DNA from: an uncultured Eubacteriales bacterium
GTDB taxonomy: Bacteria; Bacillota; Clostridia; Lachnospirales; Lachnospiraceae
NCBI GenBank assembly: GCA_949292785.1
Contig: CASFBK010000007.1
Coordinates: 1 to 64,000, forward strand
Reading direction: 5' to 3'
DNA: 64,000 nucleotides
Part shown: piece after piece, positions 16,374-24,686 of the stretch
Numbering within the stretch: the first letter of the stretch is position 1
Layout of the letters: every line of letters begins with the position of its first letter
Program-made: the position numbers and the translations under genes
Notes under the pieces: generated by a model
What the model was told of the DNA's origin: nothing
What the model saw: the letters and a program-made list of their open reading frames with translations, nothing else
Databases searched by the model: none

Positions 16374-16906
16374 TTGCCATAGAACTCTGATTCATCGGTA
16401 TACTGTTTCATCGGGTTTTCTTCAATCAGATTCATAACACCAATGGAATATTTTTCTTTTATGGTGTCCATCATCTGATGATGAAGAATGGATGAGTTGA
16501 TTGCTTGAATTGCGCAGTCAACCCTGTTCCCATATATGCCGATTGAGTTGTAATATGCCTTTTCTTCTGGGGACAATCCGACAGAATCTTTATGACATAT
16601 CACACAAATATCTACGCCGACCTCTTTTAGATGTTGGTTTCCTACACGTATCAGGTTTGTTTCAATAAAGATAGCACATCTGTTATCGGTTATCATACCT
16701 TTGAGATACGGAATGTCAAAGCAATGTCCGATAAGTGGAGTGGTATCAAACGTTCCTCCATACCAATTTTGCTCCCATGTAAAATTGGGATTGTCTAATT
16801 CTGGCATAATAAGCTTTGTAATATCTTCTGTATCACAAAATAAAGACATGAGCGTTTCTTTTATTCTGCCCATGTCAGAAAGCGGGTCATAATACTTTTC
16901 TGCCAT
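16319..16906 (-). CDS. Putative tail terminator / completion protein
   Basis: 195 residues; ATG 16906 has a near-perfect AAGGAGGTGAATT upstream. It begins with DPLSDMGRIKETLMSLFC and contains a central beta part (CFDIPYLKGMITDNRCAIFIETNLIRV) and VGVDICVICHKDSVGL. As first gene of the tail operon, directly before chaperone-like and tube genes, it fits a tail terminator or neck component of reduced type. The family is not recognised by motif. The strong translation signal and long leader (16907-17152) support it as the operon head. Confidence 0.45.
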   Translation of the reverse strand: MAEKYYDPLSDMGRIKETLMSLFCDTEDITKLIMPELDNPNFTWEQNWYGGTFDTTPLIGHCFDIPYLKGMITDNRCAIFIETNLIRVGNQHLKEVGVDICVICHKDSVGLSPEEKAYYNSIGIYGNRVDCAIQAINSSILHHQMMDTIKEKYSIGVMNLIEENPMKQYTDESEFYGKCLSYTYQTFYQRKNNVK

Positions 16907-17152
16907 AATTCACCTCCTTGTGCAAAGAATAGAGTGGTATTTTATGTTAAAAGACACAAATGACGATGCTTTCAGAACGAAAGCACCGCCATCTGTACGA
17001 AAAGAGAAGTGGAAATCTATGATAGTATTAGTTGGAGCCTGTTAGGGGGAATGCTCCTCGTTCTCCCTCCATATTACACCGATTAAGTCTGTACCAAAAA
17101 CATTGAAAAATCAACGGTATTGGAATTTTCTAAAAAAATAATTCGGCATTTT
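16907..17152 (-). other. Leader between polymerase gene and tail operon
   Basis: No gene here. Besides the 16959-16993 hairpin it holds a purine-rich GGAGGGAGAACGAGGAGC stretch opposite a CCCCC run and an AT-rich block after the polymerase stop. I see no good housekeeping -35/-10 pair on the minus strand. A promoter for the element's own polymerase would be expected here, but its sequence is unknown to me. Confidence 0.4.
16959..16993 (-). promoter_or_regulatory. 15-bp hairpin in the leader of the tail operon
   Basis: On the minus-strand RNA, 16993-16979 (GATGGCGGTGCTTTC) pairs along all 15 positions with 16973-16959 (GAAAGCATCGTCATT), using G-U wobbles, around loop GTTCT. On the plus strand the same positions give A-C mismatches, so the structure is built for the minus-strand transcript. 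It lies 52 bases upstream of the first tail gene. Confidence 0.6.
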
Positions 17153-19966
17153 TTATTTTTGAGCGGATTTAAAGTTACTTAAGAACTTATCTTTATCCAT
17201 TCGGTATAGGCAGTTTAGCATCTTTCTTGTATATTTTGTGTTAATTCCAAGCAGTCTTTTACTTGCTCCGACTCCTGTTTCTAAGCCGAGAGCAGTTTCG
17301 ATGAGGCGGTTTATGGTAACAGGATTACCTATTTTAATCTTCTTTAATTCCTCCAAAAGTGAATCAGATTCCGCAACAAGTTTATCCGCAATGGTGTCTT
17401 CATCGGTTTCCGTAACATAAATTGATTTTACAAATAAATCATATTTTTCTACTAAGGAACGTATCTTAGACATTTGCCGATTATTTGGCTTTCCTTCCAT
17501 TTTCACAAAAAAGTCTGACGTTGGAGTGGTGTTGGAAGTGGAAATCCCTTGTATTTTATCTAACCATCCTTCTAGCCAATTCATGGGACATTGCAATTCA
17601 TAATTGATACGGGTTTTCAGTTTTGTTTTCTTTTCAGTTACCTGGTCAAAGGGCAGTTCCTTTCCGTTCTTCGTGTGTTTGATTTCCTTTGTATATTTCA
17701 TAAACTCCGGAAAATCACATTTCACAAGCTTAGGTTTGCCGTTTTTGGTAAATTCTCCGCTTTCTTTCACTAAAGTCATACAAGGCAGTTTACTGATTCT
17801 TTTAATCTCATCTTCCCCGACGATTTCATATTCACGTTTGCATCCGTCAATAATAATCTGTGCTAATACGGATAAAATAATGAAGTTATCATATAGCTCG
17901 CCAAGCTTTTCCGTATCCGGATTGTCTTTGGATTGTTCCGTCCAATAATAGGTCATTGCTAACTGGGCAAGGTTACTGGACCAGCCAATTCCCATTTTAG
18001 AACCGGAAAATTTATTATCCATATGGGCATAATCGGTCTTGGTATTGTGATATGTAACACCGCTTTCTTTCAGTGCATTTACAATGGTAGGATATTCATC
18101 GTAACACTTTTTGGCACATTTTACGATAGTAGGATGATTTGTAACCAGCATAAAATCCGAGTCCTCGTCCATTCCATTTGCCCTATCCTGAATATCTGTT
18201 TCAATGCAGTTGATTGCAATAATATTTGGACTGAATTGAAAATATTTCTGTAGTTCGTCGCTATAAACATTGTGCATATAGCAAACATTATTGGGAGAAT
18301 TATGAGGATTTCGAAAAGCAGCGAGATATTCTTTATCTTTAAATCGGTTGGTATAGCATTGAATGACTCCGGTCTCCTTTTGTAGAGTAGGGTCCTTCTG
18401 CCAGTCCTCGCCCACAGCGTAGAGCAGTAAGGCATAAGGATTTCCAAACACGGTAAGGTTATCCCCGTTTACGAATATCTTTCCTTTTCGTAATCGTCTG
18501 ACATAAGCCTTTATAATTTCGGACTTTTCCTGTCGAAACCACTTACAGTTACCAAATTGAGGATTTTGCTGATACAAATCTGCAAGCATTTCGTAGTGAT
18601 TTACTTCGTTTGCATTTTTCCTTAAAAATGTTTCGAACGCATCATTATTTCTTTTTAATAATTCCACATAATCAATGCTTGTCTGCGCAATTTCCTTTAC
18701 ATCTTCCTTCGTACATGGAAGTGTATTTATCATTTGATAGCTAAGCTGCTGGTATTCCCCAAGTTTACTGGGATGGTCTGTCTTTACAATGCCCCAGATA
18801 TCTCCGTCAGCGTGAATACGGTTACACCAGTAGGAATAAGCGGATTGTAATGTACCGCCCATCAAATCAATAAACTTCTTCCATTTAATTGCATTGTCAG
18901 TCGTAATCATCTTAATATCCTTTAGATAATGCCAATTTCCAAACATGTCTTGTACCTGATGCGTTTCATAATCGTAACCATGGTTTTGGCACCAATCTTT
19001 GAAAAACAGCTGAAGATGTCCCCGAATTCCGCACATTTTAAATAGGTGGTTTCTAAGAAGTGCCATACCGTTTACCCAGTCAGGTAGAAGCGTGGATTCG
19101 ATAATTCCCATGCCGTCCCAAATAGTGTTTTTTACCTCTGTTTCTTCCTGTGTAACGATACATTTTTTCTTCTTATTTCCCTCTTTATCAAGGTAGGTTT
19201 CTGCTTTTACAATGTTAGCAAGTGTGCGAAAATGAGAGTCCTGGTCGTTTAAAATCAAAATGTCTTCCACCGGAATGGGGATAGTATCTATAATGGTACT
19301 TGTGGTCAATGGAGCATAGGCTGACATTTCAACAATCTTTGCATTATCATGAGCCATTTTCGTGCCCAGTCCAATGGTGAGCCAGTCATATGCTTTCTCG
19401 TAAAGTGTTTCATTTATAAAAATAACCTGTCCTAATTTTGCTTTTGCGCTTGTCCGGAATAACATTTTATAATGAATGGTTTCTTCGCTTTTGATAGAAC
19501 CATCCTTATTCCTGGTTTTATAGGTAATATCAACACCATCATTATAAAATTGTTCTCTTATCTGTCCACGATTCTTTTCGGAATAGAACTCTTTTTTGGA
19601 TTGTACCTTTTGGATTGCATGTTCAATACGTTCTTTGGAATCATCGGATAAATCGGTATCTAATAGCTTGGTAAGTCGGTCTAATTCATCTTCATAAGAG
19701 CGGCTGCCAAAATCAAAATCAAGACACACGATATCACGGGTGCTTTCATTTTTTGATTTTTCTTTCTTGGATTTCGTTCCTCCATATACAGTCAGCCCAT
19801 TTCGTTGTAAAAAGAAACTAAAAAGGCTGTTATTCAACATAGCATCTGTATAGGTAAAATAATCCCGAACACCTAAATTAACGTCATAGAGCATTCCTGC
19901 ACTAATATTTTTTATCTTTATGCCAAATTCGCTGATAGAAAATACACCTCTTTCTTTGTTAATCAA
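17153..19966 (-). CDS. Single-chain DPBB RNA polymerase (YonO / eukaryotic RdRP-like)
   Basis: 937 residues. Around 283-365, DGMGIIESTLLP, MCGIRGHLQL and MITTDNAIKW follow the order of the first RdRP/YonO barrel block (DG...S, QxRxxGxKG, RxSMxKF). At 551-566 FRNPHNSPNN matches the RNP..H/SPxxV block. At 597-605 NGMDEDSDF gives D600, D602 and D604, the metal-binding DxDxD that is usually DxDGD. GWSSNLAQLAMTYYW (661-675) and IIIDGCKREYE (704-714) fit the following helices. It should synthesise RNA, by analogy with phage SPbeta YonO from DNA templates, probably for the adjacent co-oriented tail operon. The start is uncertain: TTG 19966 lacks a good ribosome binding site; Met25 (19894) is an alternative. 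Confidence 0.82.
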   Translation of the reverse strand: MINKERGVFSISEFGIKIKNISAGMLYDVNLGVRDYFTYTDAMLNNSLFSFFLQRNGLTVYGGTKSKKEKSKNESTRDIVCLDFDFGSRSYEDELDRLTKLLDTDLSDDSKERIEHAIQKVQSKKEFYSEKNRGQIREQFYNDGVDITYKTRNKDGSIKSEETIHYKMLFRTSAKAKLGQVIFINETLYEKAYDWLTIGLGTKMAHDNAKIVEMSAYAPLTTSTIIDTIPIPVEDILILNDQDSHFRTLANIVKAETYLDKEGNKKKKCIVTQEETEVKNTIWDGMGIIESTLLPDWVNGMALLRNHLFKMCGIRGHLQLFFKDWCQNHGYDYETHQVQDMFGNWHYLKDIKMITTDNAIKWKKFIDLMGGTLQSAYSYWCNRIHADGDIWGIVKTDHPSKLGEYQQLSYQMINTLPCTKEDVKEIAQTSIDYVELLKRNNDAFETFLRKNANEVNHYEMLADLYQQNPQFGNCKWFRQEKSEIIKAYVRRLRKGKIFVNGDNLTVFGNPYALLLYAVGEDWQKDPTLQKETGVIQCYTNRFKDKEYLAAFRNPHNSPNNVCYMHNVYSDELQKYFQFSPNIIAINCIETDIQDRANGMDEDSDFMLVTNHPTIVKCAKKCYDEYPTIVNALKESGVTYHNTKTDYAHMDNKFSGSKMGIGWSSNLAQLAMTYYWTEQSKDNPDTEKLGELYDNFIILSVLAQIIIDGCKREYEIVGEDEIKRISKLPCMTLVKESGEFTKNGKPKLVKCDFPEFMKYTKEIKHTKNGKELPFDQVTEKKTKLKTRINYELQCPMNWLEGWLDKIQGISTSNTTPTSDFFVKMEGKPNNRQMSKIRSLVEKYDLFVKSIYVTETDEDTIADKLVAESDSLLEELKKIKIGNPVTINRLIETALGLETGVGASKRLLGINTKYTRKMLNCLYRMDKDKFLSNFKSAQK

Positions 19967-19975
19967 ATATTTTGT

Positions 19976-20191
19976 TTAGTACGGCCAATTTTTTGTTTTC
20001 TCTCGAATTTCTATATTTTTCTTACATTGTTTATCAAATCTCATATCAGACATAATGCGGGAGGCAATATGTGAGCCATGGAAATTGTGTTTTTCTCGAT
20101 AGTCCGTTTCAAAATCTGACGGATAGATGACTCCTCCGAAAGTGGAATGGTCTACATGAAAAGCTTCTGTTGTGCAATATGTATTTGTCAT
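19976..20191 (-). CDS. Small protein upstream of the polymerase gene, 71 aa
   Basis: 71 residues; ATG 20191 with AAAGGAGAAC upstream, so it is well translated. The sequence is polar and rich in His, Asp and Arg (TEAFHVDHSTFGGVIYPSDF, then HGSHIASRIMSDMRF). It has no membrane segment and ends nine bases before the polymerase reading frame. I do not recognise it. Its position as leader gene of the polymerase transcript suggests a partner or regulator of the polymerase, which is inference. Confidence 0.6.
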   Translation of the reverse strand: MTNTYCTTEAFHVDHSTFGGVIYPSDFETDYREKHNFHGSHIASRIMSDMRFDKQCKKNIEIREKTKNWPY

Positions 20192-20385
20192 GAAATAATG
20201 TTCTCCTTTCTTTTTCCTTTGTTAAGAATAAGGTCATGTTGCTTGTGGGATATGGTCGGTAGTAGTGGTGGTCACAATAATTACTTCTACATTTAGAATT
20301 GAAATCATCCTAAATTTTTCATTTTAAAATTTGAGATAGTAGTGGCAGATATGGTCTTTACTATGAGTTATAGATATAAAATGAA
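20192..20385. other. Divergent intergenic region
   Basis: AT-rich region between the minus-strand polymerase operon and the plus-strand sigma-like operon. It contains GTAGTGG words at several places (for example GTAGTAGTGGTGGTCAC near 20260 and GATAGTAGTGGCAG near 20340). I see no convincing housekeeping promoter pointing to the polymerase side. Confidence 0.4.
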
Positions 20386-20436
20386 GAACAGATGTTCGAA
20401 ACGCGTATTGACAAAATCGAACATCTGTTCTATACT
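20386..20436 (+). promoter_or_regulatory. SOS-type promoter with two LexA boxes
   Basis: Two Firmicutes LexA-like boxes of the form GAAC-N4-GTTC occur: box 1 GAACAGATGTTCG (20386-20398) and box 2 CGAACATCTGTTC (20418-20430). Between and around them lies a promoter with TTGACA at 20408-20413, a 17-bp spacer and TATACT at 20431-20436. Box 2 fills the spacer up to the -10 and box 1 lies just upstream of the -35, with centres 33 bp apart (three helical turns). LexA bound here should block polymerase; DNA damage should release the sigma-like operon. Confidence 0.85.
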
Positions 20437-20528
20437 TATCATAAAATATGGCAGGACATAGCGGGTTGGTTCATGAATACTTTGGGAAGTGATAGAAAAT
20501 GAAAGAAAGGAAAGAAAGGAAAATAATA

Positions 20529-21086
20529 ATGGAACAAATTTTAAATATATATTATGAAAACAATGCCAAAAAACTTCACGAAATGGTAAACAAGATACTT
20601 TTAAAGTTCGGGGGATTATCGGATAAGGATATAGACGATTTCTATTCACTGGCGAACGAAGTATTTGTTGACGCAATGAAAAGATATGATAAGAAGCAGT
20701 CCTTTGATGGATTTTTATATTCCTGTTTAAGTAATAAAATCAAGACAGAAATAACAAGAAGGAACAGAAATAAACGCAGGATAGATAGATTGTCCATTTC
20801 TATTGATACACCACTTAGTGAGGAAGAAAATGTTACATTGGGTGATACGATTGCAGATTGTTTTGATATGGAAAAAGAAGTTTTTGGAGAAAAGGAAGAT
20901 AGTTACAGTAATAAAATGATTTTATATCTCAATCGGCTTTCTAAAATCCAAAAAGAAATATTGAAATTAGTGATTGCGGGATTCAGTCCACATGAAATTC
21001 AAAATGAACTGCATATTTCAGAAAAGGAATATTCAGAGGAAAATAGAGCAATACATTCTTATAGAAACGTATCAATATTATTTTAA
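20529..21086 (+). CDS. Sigma-70-like factor of the phage element
   Basis: 185 residues from ATG 20529, preceded by AAAGGAAAA; an ATG ten codons upstream is less well placed. Residues 31-80 resemble sigma region 2 (DIDDFYSLANEVFVDAM, SFDGFLYSCLSNKIKTEI, RRNRNKRR). Residues 136-180 resemble a region 4 helix-turn-helix (LSKIQKEILKLVIAGFSPHE, IQNELHISEKEY). It is the first gene under the LexA-controlled promoter and so a likely switch for the element. Whether it acts with the host RNA polymerase or with the element's own enzyme is unknown. Confidence 0.7.
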   Translation: MEQILNIYYENNAKKLHEMVNKILLKFGGLSDKDIDDFYSLANEVFVDAMKRYDKKQSFDGFLYSCLSNKIKTEITRRNRNKRRIDRLSISIDTPLSEEENVTLGDTIADCFDMEKEVFGEKEDSYSNKMILYLNRLSKIQKEILKLVIAGFSPHEIQNELHISEKEYSEENRAIHSYRNVSILF

Positions 21087-21100
21087 AATTGGGGGAAACA

Positions 21101-22534
21101 ATGATGGCAAAACCAGTGAAAAAAACATATACCATGGACATGTATTTAAATAAAATCAAAGAGAGTGATATTCGTTCCGAGCAGGATGTGCAGAGAATGT
21201 CCGGGCAGTGGGACAAGAGTATGATTAATGAACTTGTGGTAACCGTTCTGACGGATGATTATATTCCGCCCATTATTTTAGGAGAAGAGTTAAATTCCCA
21301 GCTGTGGATTATTGACGGATTGCAGAGAAGCTCCTCACTGCAGTTATATCGATATGGACATTATAAAATCACGTCTGCCATTGAGCAGTCTATTATCAGT
21401 TATCGGGCAAAAGCAAAGGATGAAAATGGGAATATAAAAATTGATGAGAATGGTGACATTATCTGGGAGGATGTTACATTTGATATTAGGAATAAAACCT
21501 ATGATGATTTACCTGAGGAATTAAAGAAAAAGTTTAATGAATACCAGATTGAAACCGTAATCCACGAAGCATGTGATATGAAGCAGATTTCAAAATTTGT
21601 CAGAAGATATAATAATCATACGGCAATGAAGCCGGCCCAAAAGGCATTTACTTACATAGATAATTATGCAAGAGACATTAGAAATATTTCAAACAATGGA
21701 TTCTTTATTGAATGTGTAAAATTCAATGAAAAAGAAAGAATCAACGGAACCTTGGAAAGAGTAATTATGGAAACTGTAATGTGCATGTTTCATTTTGATA
21801 AGTGGAAAAAGCAAAGTAAACAGATTGGTGCATATCTGAATGAAAATGCTACAAAAGAAGAGTTTGACATATTAAATAATGATTTGCAACGTCTGGAAAA
21901 TATTATTACAGATGATTTGAAAGATATTTTTACAAGCAAAGACAGCTTTATCTGGATTAGTCTATTCAAGAAATTTACGGAGTCGGGATTAGAAGATAGT
22001 AAGTTTGCGGAATTTTTAAGGGCATTTAAAGAAGGATTAAATACGAAAGAAGTAAACGGAATGACTTTTGAAGTCATAGATAAGGACCGTTCTACAAAGG
22101 ATAAGTCTGTGATTAGTGACAAATTAAATATTTTAGAAACACTTATGAATGAGTTTTTGCATATTAGAAAAGCAGATTTTATCAAAGAAGAGTTAGAAAA
22201 AGAAGTTATTCTTGCATTTGTAAAAGAAAATATAAAACCGGATGTCACAGAAGAAGACATCGAATTTTATGAAGATATGCTAAATGATTGGAAAGTAGAA
22301 GTAGATAATAAAAGTCCGTTGTTAAGTGAAGCAAATCATTTATCCATGATAGGAATTGTTGCGTATGCTATTGAAAAAGAAATTGATTTAGCAGAATGGA
22401 TGACGCATTTCTTTGAACATAACCACACCTATGCGGTAAATCAGAAAAAAAATTATTTATCCATGAAAAGTGATTTGGATAAATTTATTAAAAATCAAAA
22501 TAAGAAGAGCACTGAAAGGAGGAAACAAGATTGA
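21101..22534 (+). CDS. DUF262 (GmrSD N-terminal, ParB-like) domain protein
   Basis: 477 residues from ATG 21101 or 21104, after GGGGGA. The N-terminal DUF262/ParB-like fold shows VQRMSGQWDKSMINELV (30-46), IPPIILGE (55-62) and the nucleotide-handling motif DGLQRSS (72-78, usually DGQQR). The rest is helical and charged. DUF262 proteins bind or hydrolyse nucleotides and occur in nuclease-based defence and in phages. Here it sits in the SOS-driven operon, 14 bases after the sigma-like gene, so a role in induction, host takeover or exclusion is possible. No HNH motif is seen, so nuclease activity is unsupported. Confidence 0.7.
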   Translation: MMAKPVKKTYTMDMYLNKIKESDIRSEQDVQRMSGQWDKSMINELVVTVLTDDYIPPIILGEELNSQLWIIDGLQRSSSLQLYRYGHYKITSAIEQSIISYRAKAKDENGNIKIDENGDIIWEDVTFDIRNKTYDDLPEELKKKFNEYQIETVIHEACDMKQISKFVRRYNNHTAMKPAQKAFTYIDNYARDIRNISNNGFFIECVKFNEKERINGTLERVIMETVMCMFHFDKWKKQSKQIGAYLNENATKEEFDILNNDLQRLENIITDDLKDIFTSKDSFIWISLFKKFTESGLEDSKFAEFLRAFKEGLNTKEVNGMTFEVIDKDRSTKDKSVISDKLNILETLMNEFLHIRKADFIKEELEKEVILAFVKENIKPDVTEEDIEFYEDMLNDWKVEVDNKSPLLSEANHLSMIGIVAYAIEKEIDLAEWMTHFFEHNHTYAVNQKKNYLSMKSDLDKFIKNQNKKSTERRKQD

Positions 22535-22779
22535 CGACATACGAAATGGTTGCTTTGGCAGATAAGAATGGAAAAACATATGAAAATGAAGATTTAAGAT
22601 ATAACAAAGAGAGAGGATTTCATGATAAAAGTGGTAAATCGGCTACCGTAGCGTATGAGATGGAAACAGAACAGCTTAATGTATTCATTCATGACACGAA
22701 TTGGAAAGAGATAAAACCAAGAAAAATTACTATCAAAGAGATAGAAATGATTCTTGGTTATCCCATAGAAATTATATAG
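22531..22779 (+). CDS. Small protein coupled to the DUF262 gene, 82 aa
   Basis: 82 residues from TTG 22531, eight bases after AGGAGG and overlapping the preceding stop as TTGA, so it is translationally coupled. It is acidic/basic mixed with a beta-rich N-terminus (YEMVALADKNGKTYENED) and a helical C-terminal end (ITIKEIEMILGYPIEII). Function unknown. It closes the SOS operon and ends five bases from the convergent lipoprotein gene, leaving no room for a separate terminator. Confidence 0.6.
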   Translation: MTTYEMVALADKNGKTYENEDLRYNKERGFHDKSGKSATVAYEMETEQLNVFIHDTNWKEIKPRKITIKEIEMILGYPIEII

Positions 22780-22784
22780 AAAAT

Positions 22785-24359
22785 TTATTCCTCCGCATTT
22801 AGTTTAGCATAGCTTTTCACCAGTGAAATGAATTCATTTTTCAATGGGTCATCACTGTGGGAAGTGCTGTCTGCGAGAGTAAGAACCATATCGTAATCAG
22901 CAGTTCCACTATAGTCACTTTCTCTTAGAAGCATACCAAAGGCTGCTACAGAAGAGGACCATTTCATGTTATCAGAAGATTCTTCAGAATATGCGTCAGC
23001 AGTAAGCTCATAGGTGAGAAGTTTGCTGTCATTGCCTTCCGGTTCTTTATAACGAATAGATAAGTCTAAAAGTTTAGAAGAAGAATCTGTCAATGCCACT
23101 TCATAAAGAACGGTAACACGATGTCCGGCTCCGATTTCTCCACCGTCAACGGTGTCATTGTCAAAGTCTTCTGCTGCCATGGTTCTGTTTTCGTAGCCGA
23201 TAAGTCGGTATTCAGAAACCGCCGCGCTATTAAATTCTGCTTGGAATTTGACATCTTTTGCCACAGTATGCAGGGTGGAACCTAATTCAGTTACCAAAAC
23301 ACGTTTTGCCTCATAAACACTGTCAATATATGAATAATTTCCATTGCCATGGTCAGCAAGGGCTTCTAACTTGTTGTCCTTGAGATTGTCTGTGCCGAAG
23401 CCCAGAACACTGAAATATACATTACTTTCCTTTTTCTTTTCAATTAACTTGGTAAGACCGCCTTCGTCTGTAATACCTACATTTAAGTCGCCGTCTGTTG
23501 CAAGAATGACTCTGTTGTTTCCGCCCTTGATGAAATATTCTTCTGCAAGCTCATAAGCAGTGTTGATACCAGCAGAACCATTGGTAGAACCATAAGCGGT
23601 GAGACTGTCTAAAGCAGCCGTAATTTTATCCGTTTCATCTCCGCGTGCTCCGGAAAGCAATACTTCATCAGAACCAGCATAAGTAACGATAGAAATCCGG
23701 TCATTTTCTCCGAGATTTTCTATGAGCTGGGTAAAAGCGGTCTGCACAAGAGGCAGCTTGTTAGAATCGCCCATAGAACCGGAGGTATCAATGAGAAATA
23801 CGAAATTGCTTGGTTTGGCTTTCTCAAGGTCCAGCTGCTCCGTCTGGAGCCCGATCTGTACAAGCTTGTGCTCTGAATTCCAGGGACAATCCCCGATTTC
23901 CATAGATACGGAGAAAGGTTCGCCGTCCTTGGGAGGTTCATAATCATAATGGAAGTAATTAATCATTTCTTCGATTCTGACTGCGGAGATGGGAACCGGA
24001 GTACCACTTTGGATATAGCCTCTGATATTGGAATAAGATGCTGTATCGACGTCAGCTGCAAAGGTGGAGTATGGTGTTGTTTCTACGCTGTGAAATGGAT
24101 TCTCGTCTTCGTAATCGTATTCTCTGGAATCTATGGTGTTGATATCTGTGCTATTGTTATAGCCATTGTAAGAGCCTGTTTCTGTCTCGCAACCTACATC
24201 ATAAGTATTTTCGCTAGATTCCTCATAAAGTGTTTTAGAGTTAGGTTCAAATTTAGAGTCAGATGTATCAGTTCCACCACAGCCGGTGAAAAGGGATAGC
24301 TGCATCAGAAATGCAACCGTAACACATGTAGTTTTTTTGAAAAAATTTTTTGATTTCAT
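22785..24359 (-). CDS. VWA-domain lipoprotein of the YfbK type
   Basis: 524 residues; ATG 24359 after GAGGAGGAAA. The signal peptide ends in a lipobox-like LFTGC, so the protein is probably membrane-anchored outside the cell. A low-complexity linker is followed by the von Willebrand N-terminal segment (TFAADVDTASYSNIRGYI), then the VWA domain with MIDAS motif DTSGSMGDSNK, ATDGDLNVG and the C-terminal DUF3520-like part (FGMLLRESDYSG). Such proteins bind divalent metal and partner proteins; substrate unknown. It belongs to the host chromosome flank, convergent with the phage element. Confidence 0.85.
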   Translation of the reverse strand: MKSKNFFKKTTCVTVAFLMQLSLFTGCGGTDTSDSKFEPNSKTLYEESSENTYDVGCETETGSYNGYNNSTDINTIDSREYDYEDENPFHSVETTPYSTFAADVDTASYSNIRGYIQSGTPVPISAVRIEEMINYFHYDYEPPKDGEPFSVSMEIGDCPWNSEHKLVQIGLQTEQLDLEKAKPSNFVFLIDTSGSMGDSNKLPLVQTAFTQLIENLGENDRISIVTYAGSDEVLLSGARGDETDKITAALDSLTAYGSTNGSAGINTAYELAEEYFIKGGNNRVILATDGDLNVGITDEGGLTKLIEKKKESNVYFSVLGFGTDNLKDNKLEALADHGNGNYSYIDSVYEAKRVLVTELGSTLHTVAKDVKFQAEFNSAAVSEYRLIGYENRTMAAEDFDNDTVDGGEIGAGHRVTVLYEVALTDSSSKLLDLSIRYKEPEGNDSKLLTYELTADAYSEESSDNMKWSSSVAAFGMLLRESDYSGTADYDMVLTLADSTSHSDDPLKNEFISLVKSYAKLNAEE

Positions 24360-24506
24360 AGCGTTTCCTCCTCTTGGTATTATGTTCCTATCTACTTATA
24401 ACACTTTTCATTTCAGAGAAATGTTGCAGGTTGCATTAATATTTACAGATAATTTGGGATATGCTATGATAAAGAAAAGAAAAAATAAAGGAAAAGGGAT
24501 GAACAT

Positions 24507-24620
24507 ATGATAGCAATTTTAATCGGTGGAGTGGTACTTATTGCAGTAATTATCGCAGTTATAGCTTCGGTAGCTGGAGCTGTTGCAGGTGTTGTAGATG
24601 AAGAGGGAGAGGAAGAATAA
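24507..24620 (+). CDS. Tiny single-pass membrane protein, 37 aa
   Basis: 37 codons from ATG 24507 with AAAAGGGATGAA upstream. The product is one hydrophobic helix (ILIGGVVLIAVIIAVIASVA) followed by an acidic tail ending EEGEEE. It is followed by a strong terminator at 24657. Function unknown; small hydrophobic peptides of this kind may be membrane stress or toxin-like peptides, but nothing here decides that. Confidence 0.5.
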   Translation: MIAILIGGVVLIAVIIAVIASVAGAVAGVVDEEGEEE

Positions 24621-24656
24621 GTTAGATAAATTGCTTCACAATACGGCTAGAACGTG

Positions 24657-24684
24657 AAAAGAGTCCGTCCACCGGACTCTTTTT
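24657..24684 (+). terminator. Intrinsic terminator after the tiny membrane gene
   Basis: GAGTCCG pairs with CGGACTC around TCCA, flanked by AAAA and TTTTT, giving a strong symmetrical terminator. Confidence 0.85.
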
Positions 24685-24686
24685 CA

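Noticed and set aside
17013-17030. T7-like TAATACTATC wording in the tail operon leader
   Set aside because: Only partly similar to T7 promoters and there is no T7-type polymerase here; likely chance.
336-22779. Attachment site duplication from the tRNA-Trp or 23S end at the right border of the element
   Set aside because: I found no repeat of the tRNA or rRNA 3' end near 22.78 kb, and there is no integrase gene, so integrase-type insertion cannot be shown.
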